In this document: positions 43,704 to 55,515 of the stretch, piece by piece
Position numbering within the stretch: the stretch's first letter is position 1
Layout of the letters: each line of letters opens with the position of its first letter
DNA from: Chelydra serpentina
Lineage: Eukaryota > Chordata > Testudines > Chelydridae
DNA: 64,000 bases
Direction: 5' to 3'
NCBI GenBank assembly: GCA_037349315.1
Contig: JBAIAC010000057.1
Location: 15,159,501-15,223,500 of the forward strand
Program-made: the position numbers and the translations under genes
The notes under the pieces: model-generated
What the model saw: the letters and a program-made list of their open reading frames with translations, nothing else
Told to the model about the DNA's origin: nothing
The model's database searches: none

Positions 43704-45195
43704 ATCATAGAATCATAGAATCATAGAATCTCAGGGTTGGAAGGGACCTCAGGAGGTCATCTAGTCCAACCCCCTGCTCAAAGCAGGACCAACCCCAACT
43801 AGATCATCCCAGCCAGGGCTTTGTCAAGCCTGACCTTAAAAACCTCTAAGGAAGGAGATTCCACCACCTCCCTAGGTAACCCATTCCAGTGCTTCACCAC
43901 CCTACTAGTGAAAAAGTTTTTCCTAATATCCAACCTAAACCTCCCCCTCTGCAACTTGAGACCATTACTCCTTGTTCTGTCATCTTCTACCACTGAGAAC
44001 AGTCTAGATCCATCCTCTTTGGAACCCCCTTTTAGGTAGTTGAAAGCAGCTATCAAATCCCCCCTCACTCTTCTCTTCTGCAGGCTAAACAATCTCAGTT
44101 CCCTCAGCCTCTCCTCATAAGTCATGTGCTCCAGCCCCCTAATCATTTTTGTTGCCCTCCGTTGGACTCTTTCCAATTTATCCACATCCTTCTTGTAGTG
44201 TGGGGCCCAAAACTGGACACAGTACTCCAAATGAGGCCTCACCAGTGCCAAATAGAGGGGAATAATCACATCCCTCGATCTGCTGGAAATGCCCCTACTT
44301 ATACAGCCCAAAATGCCGTTAGCCTTCTTGGCAACAAGGGCACACTGTTGACTCATATTCAGCTTTTCGTCCACTGTAACCCCTAGGTCCTTTTCTGCAG
44401 AACTGCTGCCCAGCCATTCGGTCCCTAGTCTGTAGCAGTGCATGGGATTCTTCCGTCCTAAGTGCAGGACTCTGCACTTGTCCTTGTTGAACCTCATCAG
44501 ATTTCTTTTGGCCCAATCCTCTAATTTGTCTAGGTCCCTCTGTATCCTATCCCTACCCTCCAGCGTATCAACCACTCCTCCCAGTTTAGTGTCATCTGCA
44601 AACTTGCTAAGGGTGCAGTCCACACCATCCTCCAGGTCGTTGATGAAGATATTGAACAAAACCGGCCCCAGCACCGACCCTTGGGGCACTCCACTTGATA
44701 CCGGCTGCCAACTAGACATGGAGCCATTGATCACTACCCGTTGAGCACGACCATCCAGCCAGTTTTCTATCCACCTTACCGTCCATTCATCCAGCCCATA
44801 CTTCTTTAACTTGCTGGCAAGAACGCTGTGCGAGACTGTATCAAAAGCTTTGCTAAAGTCAAGAAATAGCACATCCACTGCTTTCCCCTCATCCACAGAG
44901 CCAGTTATCTCATCATAGAAGGCAATTAGGTTAGTCAGGCATGACTTGCCCTTGGTGAATCCATGCTGACTGTTCCTGATCACTTTCCCCTCCTTTAAGT
45001 GGTTCAGAATTGCTTCCTTGAGGACCTGTTCCATGATTTTTCCAGGGACTGAGGTGAGACTGACTGGCCTGTAGTTCCCCGGATCTTCCTTCTTCCCTTT
45101 TTTAAAGATGGGCACTACATTAGCTTTTTTCCAGTCATCCGGGACCTCCCCCCCGTCCATGCACACAATCCAGATGAGTGGGGAGACACCACCAC
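43704..45195 (-). mobile_element. 5'-truncated CR1 LINE, best preserved in the window
   Basis: The 3' end lies at 43704 with three reversed ATTCTATGAT-type tail units (AGAATCATAGAATCATAGAA), then the CR1 end TCAGGGTTGGAAGGGACC. From there the minus strand reads back through a short 3' UTR into ORF2. Similarity fades around 45195, so the endonuclease domain and the reverse-transcriptase N-terminus are absent. Such 5' truncation is usual for CR1. The uninterrupted frame suggests a relatively young copy. Confidence 0.95.
43799..45166 (-). CDS. Partial CR1 ORF2: reverse transcriptase without endonuclease
   Basis: Open for 455 codons to a stop after KALAGMI. Full CR1 ORF2 proteins have an AP-like endonuclease followed by the reverse transcriptase; this frame starts inside the latter. 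Visible parts: [20 protein letters not shown] at about 33-52, LDFSKAFD at 102-109 (first catalytic Asp), [10 protein letters not shown] at 159-168, FADD at 189-192 (catalytic Asp pair), then the thumb-like region [20 protein letters not shown] and the conserved C-terminus SNGLKLQRG onward. All catalytic residues I can place are present. The methionine used is only the first in the truncated frame, so a natural start is not implied. Without the 5' promoter and endonuclease it cannot be an autonomous element. Whether it is transcribed from outside is unknown. Confidence 0.85.
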   Translation of the reverse strand: MCMDGGEVPDDWKKANVVPIFKKGKKEDPGNYRPVSLTSVPGKIMEQVLKEAILNHLKEGKVIRNSQHGFTKGKSCLTNLIAFYDEITGSVDEGKAVDVLFLDFSKAFDTVSHSVLASKLKKYGLDEWTVRWIENWLDGRAQRVVINGSMSSWQPVSSGVPQGSVLGPVLFNIFINDLEDGVDCTLSKFADDTKLGGVVDTLEGRDRIQRDLDKLEDWAKRNLMRFNKDKCRVLHLGRKNPMHCYRLGTEWLGSSSAEKDLGVTVDEKLNMSQQCALVAKKANGILGCISRGISSRSRDVIIPLYLALVRPHLEYCVQFWAPHYKKDVDKLERVQRRATKMIRGLEHMTYEERLRELRLFSLQKRRVRGDLIAAFNYLKGGSKEDGSRLFSVVEDDRTRSNGLKLQRGRFRLDIRKNFFTSRVVKHWNGLPREVVESPSLEVFKVRLDKALAGMI

Positions 45196-48100
45196 TGATG
45201 GCAGCTATTTGCTGTGGTCCTCATGCTGAGCATATACTCAGCCTTTACTCATTGACTGCAATGGCGGGTTTACCTGATTGAGGACTGAATAAATCCCAAG
45301 TAAGAGGCCGCAGGGCTGGCCCTCTAGAATTCTAGCCCTGGCTGCCAAATACGTTCGCGTAAGAGATTTATCCACAGCGAAGCTGAGCTGCGGAAGGGCT
45401 GACCCCCGGCACTGTGGCAGTGGTTTGGCAGGAGGGGAATGCATGTGCTTTAGAAAAGGGAAGACTCAGAGTCTCTAGAAGCACTCAAGTCAACGCTGTA
45501 ACTGAAGGAAGAGAGCTCTTTGCCATCTCAGAAGATAGAGGCATGAGGAGCCATCGTAGCCTGCAGCTGAGGAAGGGGGAGTTTAGGGGAGTCCTGCTGA
45601 AAAGCTCTGAATGTTGAGAACGGTTAGACTCTGGGATAGGCTTCCAAGGGAGATGCGACTGCAGAGATACCAAGACAGAGAATCCTTTACGCAGAGCAAA
45701 GAGCCCTGGGTCAGTCCTGGAGGGTTTCTCTGGCCCTGCCCTCCATGATCACTAAACATGACTCTAATTTCCCCATTGATACCATGGGTGTGAATGGTGA
45801 TTTCTCACCAGCCCCAGGGAGTGCACCAGACGATCACTAAGGTGTCGTGGCCTTCTGGCTAAGTACCGATTCCCACAGCTCCAGGTGTCCCCAAGCCACT
45901 GCCTGATGGGCCAGCTTGACCTGAGCACCACAAAAAGGAAGGGAAACAAGATGCCAGAGAATGTAGCAGTTCTACAAAGCGGTGTATCAGCTTTTAGTTT
46001 ATCATCATCTCCCCCCATTTCCCCACAAGTTCTCTGACCTCTCGGGCAAGTCCTAGGGAGGCAGCCCCCAGTCTGGGCCCAGCTCTCCCCAAACGCAGCA
46101 TCTTTTCCCCTGCCTCTCCTCCTGCCCCTTTCTGGAGCTGCTTTCCCCTTGGCACTCCTTCAGCCTCCCAATCTCTCCTGAGCTGGGTCTGGCTTCTATA
46201 AGCCCCAGGCCCCTCCCACTCCCAGCAGCATTGCAGAGGCATGGCTAATTGGAGTTGGCGGCTTGGTTGTTTTCCTCCCTGCCTGCGATGGCTCACAGTC
46301 ACAAAAAGACCATGTGATCATCTGGCCTGACCTCAGCCCGTGGCTCCAGAGTCCTGGGTGCTCAGCACCTCATGAGGTCCACTCCGCCGGGAGAGCTATG
46401 AGCATTGGTTGATCTGGGAATAAAGGACCGTTTAGGGATTCTCACATTTTAGCTGACGGGTTCTCCTGTGAGCAGGCCTCCCGCTTGCTTGCTGGAAATC
46501 TCTGTGAAGTGCATGCAGGGGAGGGGGAGCAAAGTGAGCTCCCGGAGACAGATTTCTGAGCCATGGCTCCTGGCTCTGGAAGGAAAGAACATTTGGCGAT
46601 GAGAGGAAGAGTCTCCCTGACACCACAAGCCAGACCTCTCCATTCTGTGGGCGTGGATAACTCTGGCCTGTGATTTCGGGCCCTTAGAGGTTTGCAGGCG
46701 TGGCCGGGCATGGAGGCGGTGAAATTACCTAAGTTGTACCCACAAGCGGCAAACCCAGAAAGAGAGGCCAGGGTGGGAAAATCCGAATGTGCCCCAGGTA
46801 GAAATGGGGGGGAAAGCACAAGAGCTCACCCGCCCCCTGGACCTGTGACCAGGTGTCAACTAAAACTCTAAAAAAGGAGATCGGGGGGATTCTCTGAGTG
46901 ATGGGTGAGCCCCCCCCCCCAGTCATTGGTCTCCACTGTGCTGTCTCTAGCCATTAGGGCCAGCTGGAATGTGGCCCCAGCCGAGATGTCTGGGTGGGGG
47001 GAAGTCAGGAGAAGCCACAGTGATTGCTCCCTTCTGTAGATCCCCCAAAGACTGGTAGGGCATAGGAGGAGAGGGGGCACCGACAGAGGGGAGCAGCGCT
47101 GTTGGGGGTGCTGTGTGGGAGGGTGTCTGCTGGTTCCTGGAGCTCCCTTTCGAGGCAGTTCAGCTTTCAGTCACCCCCACCTTGGGCCAGGGTGTCCCGT
47201 CTGGTTCAGGGCACTAACTCCTCCCCCAGGCCACTGGACCCTCCCAGGAGGGAGCGGGCTGACCCCTGTCTCTCTCTCGCTCTCATATTAATGCTCCTCG
47301 TTCAGCTGCTGGGGCAACTGAATTAAATTGTAACGCTGTGGATCTGGATCCTCTCCAAGGGAAGGAGCAGCAGCTTTCAGCCTCGGGGGCAGGCAGGCTC
47401 CCGGAGAGCCCGGCACACCACTCGAGTCATAGGGCTGCCGATGACAGGTTTAAAAGAGCTGCAGCTGGTAGTGGGCAGCCCTGTGCGGGGAGCCTGGCCG
47501 CACGGGGCAGCCTGGGGCCGAGGCAGCCCTGCCTGGAGAGATGCTGGGCTCTGCTCCCTGGTGTGTCTGGCTCCAGCAGGCAGCCCACGTGCCCGGGTGC
47601 AATCACACTCATGGCTCTGGGCTGGGGGAGGGGTCCCTGGGGGCCAGCTGGGGGAGGTTAGTGCACAGAGGGAATCTGAGATGCTGCTCTCAGCCAGGCT
47701 GGGGAATAAACTGACCGGAAATCCCCTAGAGCCAGAGCAGCCATTATTGGCAGCACCAGGGAAGGACTCTCCCTCCCCTCCCATGACTTGCCGCACCCCT
47801 GTCTCCCACCCACCTACTCTGCTAAGCCTTGACTCCCCTCCTTCCGTTCCACTGGGCCCCCGAGTCCCTCCACACATGTGCCTGCTCCTTCCCCATGCGG
47901 GGGCCTGTCCGAGTGACTCTCCAGCACTTCCCTTTCTAGCAATCTCCATCCAGCCCCTTCCATCAATCCCCAGACCCATCTCCATCCCCAAGAGGCCTCC
48001 AGTTCGATCCTCCAGCCATGCAGCCCTCCATCCTCTCCCCCTGCATCTCTGGAAGCCTCCCTGCTGGGGCCTCGCCACCACTGAATTCAATCTGCTCCGA

Positions 48101-48849
48101 GCCATGGGACTGTGGGTCCCAGATTTCATTGCATGTCTCTTGGTCCACGAGACCTTAATGAGCACAGGCAGCCAGGACCTCAGCACTATGCTCCTTTCAA
48201 AGCACAGCGCTGTCTAACACCATGCAGGGCTTCTGCCCTGACTCACCGGGGAGAGCATCCCCTATTGACTCACCAGTGTCACTCCCTGCAGCACCGCACC
48301 CCCGAACACTGGCTTTGTACCGACTCAGAGCGTAGAACACCCCAGACTGACATGCTGCTCCCTGCAGCGTGCCATGGGAGGTTAACGTTATGTGAATGCA
48401 GGAAACAGTTCTATGTTTTCCCTCTCCATCACTTCCCCAATCCCTGGTGTGCTGGTAGGCCATTAAGAAATGCATAAAGACCCTAAAGAGACTCGCAGAA
48501 GCATAAAAAGGCAAAGCATCCTAAGCCCATGAGGATCTGTATATGCAGAATCTAGACACACGGCACAATAAGGAACAGCTGTTTGTAACAAAAACCCAAG
48601 GAGCTGCAGTTCCTCCTATGCCTAGGTTTGTCTTGAAGCAAATTGCCCTGACAGCAAGTAGCAATCTAGTGAGCACAGAGCTGCAGGATGCTCTGCAGCA
48701 CAGAGACTCTTGTTCAGATCCACAGGCAGATGGGAATTAAAATGGCAGACAAGTGAGATCTTTATATTCTGCTCCACAACCTGGCGGAACAGCAGCTGCA
48801 CTGCCAGTGGTACCCAGAACATCCCCATGGCAATGAATTCCTAGCAGCG
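45196..48849. other. Mostly unique sequence, no gene supported
   Basis: About 3.6 kb without a recognised transposon. 47100-48220 is GC-rich and holds overlapping frames on both strands (47441-48217 plus, 258 codons; 47377-48186 minus, 269 codons). Neither shows a domain, signal peptide or codon-use argument, and both cannot be real. A CpG-poor exon could be missed by eye. Confidence 0.45.
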
Positions 48850-49065
48850 TTCATGAGAGCTGACCTCCCAGCAGTGCTCAGACCCAGGTAACACCCATGA
48901 GAGCTGAGCTTCCAGCAGTGCCCAGCTCACGATCACAGGCTGGTGAGAAACACATGTCCATTGGCACCCCGAGGATGCTCATGTCAGAGGTGGACCTCTG
49001 ACGATGCCCTAGGTACATCTGCAGGCCCCATGAAGCTGAAGTCCTAGTGATACCCTGAGCACACC
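48850..49065 (+). repeat. Decayed tandem repeat, period about 50 bp, 4-5 units
   Basis: Units open with ATGAGAGCTGACCTCCCAGC, ATGAGAGCTGAGCTTCCAGC, ATGTCAGAGGTGGACCTCTG and ATGAAGCTGAAGTCCTAGTG. Each is followed by GTGC/ATGCC/ATACC and an AG-CAC-rich spacer. Spacing varies between about 44 and 54 bp, so the array is old. Confidence 0.55.
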
Positions 49066-49389
49066 TGTGCAAGAGGCAGACATGCAGAGCTCCTGAAAAG
49101 TCAGCTTGTTACAACAGGAACAGTGATCTGGAGAAATGTCAGCATGTTTCCAGGGATTTGTGAATAAAACCCACTAACTCTGTTTTAGCCGCTCCCTCCA
49201 AATAGACCAATGACATTAGACTGCGGAAAGTATCTTCCACACACACACTATCCCTGCCATCAAACCCCATTTCAGAAAGGAGCCCCCAAAGGAAAGCTGA
49301 GTCCCCCTAACCCTTGCACAATCAAAGGGTTTACAAAGTAATCGTGGCATGGGATTGAGTTTTAAACCTCTATTTAGCATTTGTCCCCT

Positions 49390-49515
49390 GATACTAAGTG
49401 TACGTGTGTGAAGGTAGGTGTGTTGCATTGGTGTGTAGAAGTGTGTGCAAGGATGGGTGTGTACATTTGTGCAAAAGTGTGTGCATGGGAGTGTGTATGA
49501 GTGTTTGCATGTACT
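49390..49515. repeat. Imperfect GT-rich simple repeat
   Basis: GTGTGTGAAGGTAGGTGTGT, GTGTGCAAGGATGGGTGTGT and GTGTGTATGAGTGTTTGCAT form an interrupted GT-rich tract. Confidence 0.7.
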
Positions 49516-49557
49516 TGGGGAGATTATCCTCAAACTAGCTACAGAAATGGCAGGGAC

Positions 49558-49655
49558 CATCTACTACTCTGTGTTTGTTCAGTGCCTAGAACTATGGGAT
49601 TGCCATTCATGATTGGCCCTTGGGCATTGCCATAATAAACATGTTAATAATAAAC
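49558..49655 (+). repeat. Old SINE 3' module
   Basis: GTTCAGTGCCTAGAACTATG, GGATTGCC and GGCATTGCCATAATAAACAT match the dispersed CCTAGCACAATGGGG module. Confidence 0.5.
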
Positions 49656-50211
49656 AAACATCCTCTACAGCCCCCCCACTGTCCGAAAGGAAGCGGCACA
49701 CCCTGTAATAGCCCAGCGGGTTCATTGGGGAGCTTTGGCATTTATACACTGAAAAGAAAAAACAAATATATTGTGTTTTAGCCCAGAGAGTGAGGTTTGG
49801 AGAACTCCATCAGGCACATAGTAAACTAGGGCAGGTGCATTTAAACTGGGCCCCACCTGCCTCCATGTGAAAGACACTAGGAACCTGGGTGCTCCTGCTC
49901 TCCAGACCCACCCTGTGTACCATGGAGAGCTCACCGTTCTGCAGTCACAGGGCCTGATGGCTCCCTGGGTCACAAAACTGCAGACTGACAAGCTTCCCTG
50001 CTGCCCTCTAGTGTGGATTTAAGTAACCTTTTCTCATGACAAAGTCACTGAGCTCCATGGGCATTGGCTGAGGATAGTACAGAATGTTCCCACAGCCACA
50101 GCAAAGTGCAGTGCATAGCAGAGGGCAGCAAGATGGAAACAAGAGATCTTGGCTACATCCAAGCGATTCTCTGCACTGCCAGCTGAACAGGGGCAGTAGC
50201 CCAGCGCCTCG
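49656..50211. other. No gene seen
   Basis: Frames of 89 codons or less, no repeat recognised. Confidence 0.45.
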
Positions 50212-50334
50212 TAGGGTGAGCAGACAGCAAATGTGAAAGATGGGGACGGGGGTGGGGGGTAATAGCAGCCTCTATAAGAAAAAGACCCCAAAATCGGGAC
50301 TGTCCCTATAAAATCGGGACATCTGGTCACCCTA
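50212..50334. mobile_element. 124-bp-type hAT miniature element, copy 2
   Basis: The ends are TAGGGTGAGCAGA and TCTGGTCACCCTA, with interior GGGACTGTCCCTATAAAA as in 20431-20554. The flanks GCGCCTCG and, after one extra G, CCGCCTCG differ at one position and are probably the decayed 8-bp duplication. Confidence 0.9.
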
Positions 50335-50439
50335 GCCGCCTCGCTGCCTGGCACTGAGTAGATCTGGGCCCACAGTCTTGATATTGTTCCTCAGATTTTC
50401 AAGCGATCTCACATTGGGGGGCTAGGCTCATTTCAAAAT

Positions 50440-50645
50440 CTGGCCCTAAGCCCCACACCAGAAGCTGCAGTGTGCTGAGCCCTTGGAAATCTAGGGCCAC
50501 GAATAGCAGGTAGGCGCCTAACACGCACTGGAAGTCAATAGGGCCCAGCTTCACAAAGGTATTTAGCAACCTGACTCCTACAATGGGTGTTAGGCACCTA
50601 AATACATGTGGAGATCTGGGCCTCGGTGCCTAGCTGCTATTTGTA
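50440..50645. repeat. Fold-back dispersed repeat with GGCGCCTAA core, longest copy
   Basis: GTAGGCGCCTAACACGCACT, GGTATTTAGCAACCTGACTC and TGTTAGGCACCTAAATACAT are mutually complementary blocks. GATCTGGGCCT closes the right side, as at 3668 and 21950. Confidence 0.55.
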
Positions 50646-51109
50646 CCTTTGAAAATTTCCCTGGGCTCCAATTTAGCTCCATGGGCACTAATCTCATCTG
50701 AGAATTCTGCTCCAGTTACAGGGGCTGAGCACTGGAAAATCTGGCTGTGGGTATGTGGCCGTGTCAGGAACCGTATTTCCTTCCTGGAATGCGCTGGTGG
50801 CAGTGTGGCTGCTTAGTAGGAATAGGAACACGAAAGGGGTCGGCTCATATTTGGCCCTGGGGTGCTCAGCTCTGGAATTAGCTCCCCGCAATGGCCAGAC
50901 AAAGCCTGACTTTACGGAGCTTTAGGGGGCAGTGCTGTGAAGATTGGTCCTTTGCGGTTTCCCCCTCTCCCTGAACCTAGTTAGAGTTAGCTGTACCTAC
51001 CCGTTTCTGGTTGGCTGCTGTCCGTGTGCCCTGACTCATTGCATAGGACTCTTTTTGTAAAGCTCATAAATGAATCATATTAAAGATCTTTAAGGTGATG
51101 ATGATGATG
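50646..51109. other. No gene seen
   Basis: A GATGATGATGATGA simple repeat near 51093-51108. Otherwise nothing recognised. Confidence 0.45.
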
Positions 51110-51330
51110 AGTACCATAGCACATAGGAGCCTTAGTCATGGGCCAGGGCCTCAGTGTGTCAGGTGCTGTACAAACATTAGTGACTCACAACTCCCCTCTG
51201 AAGAAGGTATCATTATCTCCATTGTTCAGATGAGACTGCAGTGGCAAAAGGAGAAGAGGTGACTTCCCCAAAGTGACACAGGAAGTCAGTGCCAGAGCCA
51301 GGAATAATGGATGGCTCCAAGGTTTCATAA
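51110..51330 (-). repeat. MIR-like SINE relic, reverse
   Basis: GGGCCTCAGTGTGTCAGGTG, CTGTACAAACATTAGTGACT, TATCTCCATTGTTCAGATGA and GTGACTTCCCCAAAGTGACA are the reversed 3' module and core. Confidence 0.65.
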
Positions 51331-53279
51331 TGGGATATTGAGCTTTTCATCACCAGGCTGCTGCTTCCAGTCCAGCCCTGGCCAGGAGCAACCAAAACCT
51401 CCTGCTATGGACAAGTTGGTCTATTGTTGTGGCCTATGTGAAGTGCTCACACGGTAATTTATCACTGGGCAGGTGCCCATAGAATAACCCTCCACCACTA
51501 AGGCAATTGGCATTAATTGCTCTCCGTGTTGGCAATCTCAGGCTCAGAGCTAAGGACTGACAAAGCCAAGGAGCTGGTGCTCTCTCATAAAGACAATCCA
51601 TTCCCATCAGCTGACGCAGTGTGAGGAACCCTACACCGCTGTTGCTTGTTCCATGACTAGAGGACAACAGTCTCCTGGAAGGTCACTCTGGCTTCTCTCA
51701 CCGGGACTAATTTCCCTGGGTTTCTTGTGTCAGCTTGTAGCATTATACCCACTCTGCATGCCTGCACGAAGAATGTCTGGCAATCTCCATTATGGCTAGA
51801 TCCAAGTGCATAATTGGGAGCCGATACTTAATTAGTCAAACTTTGCCTCATTTTCTGTTTGGAAAATGCTGATGCATATATTCCAAATGTCTCACATCTT
51901 GTTACTTGAAATTATCCATGGATTTCTTTGTGAATGTTTCCCCTCTACCAAGAGCTCACAGTCTGCTGTGAATATTCAATATTAGAATCTGAAAATCCCT
52001 GCTGCATTGCTTAGTTAAATAAGTCACGTGGCTTAGCTTCTCTTCCATGATTGGATGATTTCTATAACTGATGTTACAATCACATGCACAATTTGCACAA
52101 TTTACACAATTTGCAATTTGCTTTGAGTAAATAACTGAACTTCAGATTCACTTTTCACATGTATTTGTGCGAGTACAGCTCAGTTTGTAGACCTGATGTA
52201 TTGAAAACTGTGTAGAAAAATGACACGCTATCACTTTACATTTCAGGGGGTTTCCTGGTCTTGCTTGCAGGCTAGGGGGAGCAGTCAGCTGTGTCTCTCA
52301 TTTGGGGGGGTTCTTGTGTATGATCATTGTGAATTCTAAGAAATAAAGTCGTGTTACATTGCAATGTTCTAGCAAGAGTTAAGTCTTTATCTAACTTCTC
52401 TGTGTGTATGCTATGGACATAACAATAGGTAGATAGATGGATCCTTTATGTCAATCTAACCACAGCAGACTGAATGACCATTTCTGCCCTGCTAGCTTCA
52501 AGAACCTGGTGACTTGTCTCTTTTAACTACCTAATTAACCAACCAGGCTGGCTTGATCTGGCTAGTTTAGCTCTGAAGTGCCCACCAACCAGTGCACGTT
52601 CTGAATTGAAGCAGGGTGTGGAGGGTATATTAGCACAGATCAGAGATCAACACTGATTCCAGAAGATGCAGACAGGAATTTGGCTCTGATTTGCATCAGC
52701 ACCTTGAATGCCATATGCTTTTTTTCAATAGCTTGGACCAAATTGACTTTCAGTCACCGGGCTGTAAATCCAGAGTGAGTACATTGAAGCTGAGATAGGT
52801 TTATGCTTAGATACCATGATAGTTGCCTTAGAAATACCTAAAGTAGGCAGATGGATTTACACCAGTGAAACAGAAAGCTGAATCTGGCTCAATATTCTCT
52901 GTGTGGCCCATCAATTTCCAGTTCAATCCACTTCCATCTGTAAGGCAACTGATCAGCAGTCTAGGTTTATTTGTACTCCTGCTGAGATATAAAAACAACA
53001 GCCTGCAAAATTATCTTTCCTGGATGTCTTTATTGTTTGCATAGCACAGACTTCCCTTGGAAAAAGTGGTTTCGAATTGATTCTCCCTTGAAAACAACAC
53101 ATGTTTCATTCAGGAAAGGAAATGATGCACCAGACTTTGAAAGAAGTTTGTGAAGCTGGTTAATCCTCAAACTCTGCTGGTTTGGTCTGTGCCAATCTGC
53201 CATAAGCAAGGAACATGGACCTGGATCCATTCCTTTCATGGTAACACTTAGAACTGGGGGAGGGGGGCAAACTGGTCAA
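51331..53279. other. No gene seen
   Basis: About 1.9 kb. A 9-bp near-repeat (ACAATTTGC, ACAATTTAC, ACAATTTGC) lies at about 52088-52114. No exon or transposon recognised. Confidence 0.5.
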
Positions 53280-54425
53280 ACCATTGAGCCTGATTATCTA
53301 GCTAGTTTTCTATCCACCTTATAGTCCATTCATCCAATCTATACTTCTTTAACTTGCTGGCAAGAATACTATGGGAGACCGTACGAAAAGCTTTGCTAAA
53401 GTATATCACGGTCCACCGCTTTCCTCGTATCCACAGAGCTGTGTATCTCATCATAGAAGGCAATCAGGTTGGTCAGGCATAACTTGCCCTTGGTGAATCC
53501 ATTTTGACTATTCCTGGTCACCTTCCTCTCCTCCAAGTGCTTCAAGATGGATTCCTTGAGGACCTGCTCCATGATTTTTCTGGAGACAGAAGTGAGGCTG
53601 ACTGGTCTGTAGTTCCCCGGATTCTCCTTCTTCCCTTTTTTAAAGATGAGCACTACATTTGCCTTTCTCCAATTGTGCTACACCTCCCCCAATCACCATG
53701 AGTTTTCAAAGATAATGGCCAATGGCTCTGCAGTTACATCAGCCAACTCTCTCAGCACCTCGGATGCAGTGCATCTGGCCCTATGGACTTGTGCATGTCC
53801 AGCTTTTCTAACTAGTCCTTAACCTATTCTTTCACCCTGAGGGCTTCTCACTTCCTCCCCATACTGTGCTGCCCAGTGTAGCAATCTGGGAGCTGACCTT
53901 GTCTGTGAAGACCGAGGGAAAAAAAGCATTGACTACTTCAGCTTTTTCCACATCATCTGTCACTAGGTTGCCTCCTCCATTCAGTAAGGGTCCCACACTT
54001 TCCCTGACCTTCTTGTTGTTGCTAACATACCTGTAGAAACCCTTCTTGTTACCCGTCACATCCCTTGCTAGCTGCAACTCCAATTGTACTTTGGCCTTCC
54101 TGATTACATCCCTGCATACTCGAGCAATATTTTTATATTCCTCCCTCGTCATCTGCCCAAGGAGCAATGGTCTCAAGTTGCAGAGGGGGAGGTCTAGGTT
54201 TGATATTAGGAAGAACTATTTCACTAGTAGGGTGCTGAAGCACAGGAATCGGTTACCTAGGGAGCTGGTGGAATCTCCATCCTTAGAGGTTTTTAAGGCC
54301 TGGCTTGACAAAGCCCTGGCTGGGATGATTTAGTTGGTGTTGGTCCTGCTTTGAGCAGGAGGTTGGACTAGATGACCTCCTGAGGTCCCTTCCAATTAGA
54401 ATCTTCTATGATTCTATGATTCTGT
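53280..54425 (+). mobile_element. CR1 LINE with inverted 5' part (twin-priming structure)
   Basis: The left part (about 53280-54165) is antisense CR1. Its minus-strand translation has IARVCRDVIRKAKVQLEL, NKKGFYRYVSNN, then [20 protein letters not shown], a decayed KAFD region and a WxENWL-like end. The right part (about 54165-54425) is sense CR1: [40 protein letters not shown] and stop, then the 3' UTR and ATTCTATGATTCTATGATTC. About 260 residues between the two parts are missing. An inverted upstream block followed by a sense 3' end with its tail is the layout expected of twin priming. Two nested inserts are the alternative. Confidence 0.9.
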
Positions 54426-54449
54426 GACTTCAGTAATTCAGTCAGAAGT

Positions 54450-54560
54450 TATGGATCTATTGCAGGAGTGGGTGGGTGAGGTTCTGTGGCCTGCAGGAGG
54501 TCAGACTAGATGATCGTGATGGGCCCTTCTGACCTTAAAGTCTGAGAGTCTATGAGACTC
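54450..54560 (+). mobile_element. CR1-type LINE 3' end, sense
   Basis: GGAGTGGGTGGGTGAGGTTC, GGTCAGACTAGATGATCGTG and ATGGGCCCTTCTGACCTTAA, then AGTCTATGAG: the sense form of the CR1 subfamily end seen at 1341. It lies about 25 bp beyond the tail of the twin-primed copy. Confidence 0.8.
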
Positions 54561-54707
54561 AGTTTCTCTCTTAGTGTAATGTGAAGACAACCCGCCTGGC
54601 AGACTTATCGAGCTCTGACATTGGCAAAGGACTACTCCAGCATTTGTTCAGTCACATCCAGCACAGTTTTTGGTTCCTTACCCTGCCTCGTGTTTCCTGT
54701 TTCATGG

Positions 54708-55515
54708 TGTCATAGCCGTACAGCTAAGGGTAGCCTAGAATTCCTCCTTACCTGTAAGGGGTTAAGAAGCTCAAATAGTTGGTTGGCACCTGACCAAAAG
54801 GACCAAGGAGGAAAGAAAATACTTTCAAATCGGCGGGAGGGGGGGAGGTTTTTGTTTGTGCTCTTTGTTGGTGGGTGTTCTCTCTTGGGACTGAGAGGGG
54901 CCAGACAGAAATTCATCTCCTCCAAACCATCCTAAATCAAGTCTTCAATATTGCAACAAGTATAGGTAAGCCAGGCAAGGCGTATTAGGTTATCTTTTGT
55001 TTTGCTTGTGAATTTTCCCTGTGTTAAGAGGGAGGTTTATTCCTGTTTTCTGTAACTTTAAAGTTTCGCCTAGAGGGGAATCCTCTGTGTTTTGAATCTA
55101 ATTACCCTGTAAAGTTATTTTCCATCCTGATTTTACAGAGATGATTTTTACCTTTCTCTTTTTAATAAAATCCTTCTTTTAAGAACCTGACTGATTTTTC
55201 CATTTTTCTAAGACCCAGGGGTTTGGGCCTTTGATCACTTTGTAACCAGTTGGTTAGGATATTATTCTCAAGCCTCCCCAAGAAAGGAGGTGTAAGGGCT
55301 TGGGGGGATATTTTGGGGGAAGAGGAACTCCAAGTGGTCCTTTTCCCTGGTTCGTTGTTAAATCACTTGGTGGTAGCAGCGTACTGTCCAAGGACAAAGG
55401 ATTTGTACTTTCGGGAAGTTTTTAACCCTAGCTGGTACAAATAAGCTTAGGGGGGCTTTCATGTGGGTCCCCACATCTGTACCCTAGAGTTCAAAGTGGG
55501 GAGGGAACCCTGACA
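54708..55515 (+). mobile_element. Solo LTR of an endogenous retrovirus-like element (about 808 bp)
   Basis: It begins TGTCATAGCC and ends AACCCTGACA, so the short inverted repeat TGTCA...TGACA with TG/CA ends is intact. The flanks CATGG and CAAGG are a probable 5-bp target duplication with one change. An AATAAA signal sits at 55164-55169, setting the sense strand. No internal gag, pol or env sequence and no second LTR are present, so this is the product of recombination between two LTRs. I recognise the start and the GGGGTTAAGAAGCTCAAATA block as a common turtle LTR type, but cannot name the family. Confidence 0.82.

Noticed and set aside
47377..48217. Overlapping 258- and 269-codon frames on opposite strands
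   Set aside because: GC-rich sequence with few stops. The two frames contradict each other and neither shows a recognisable domain.
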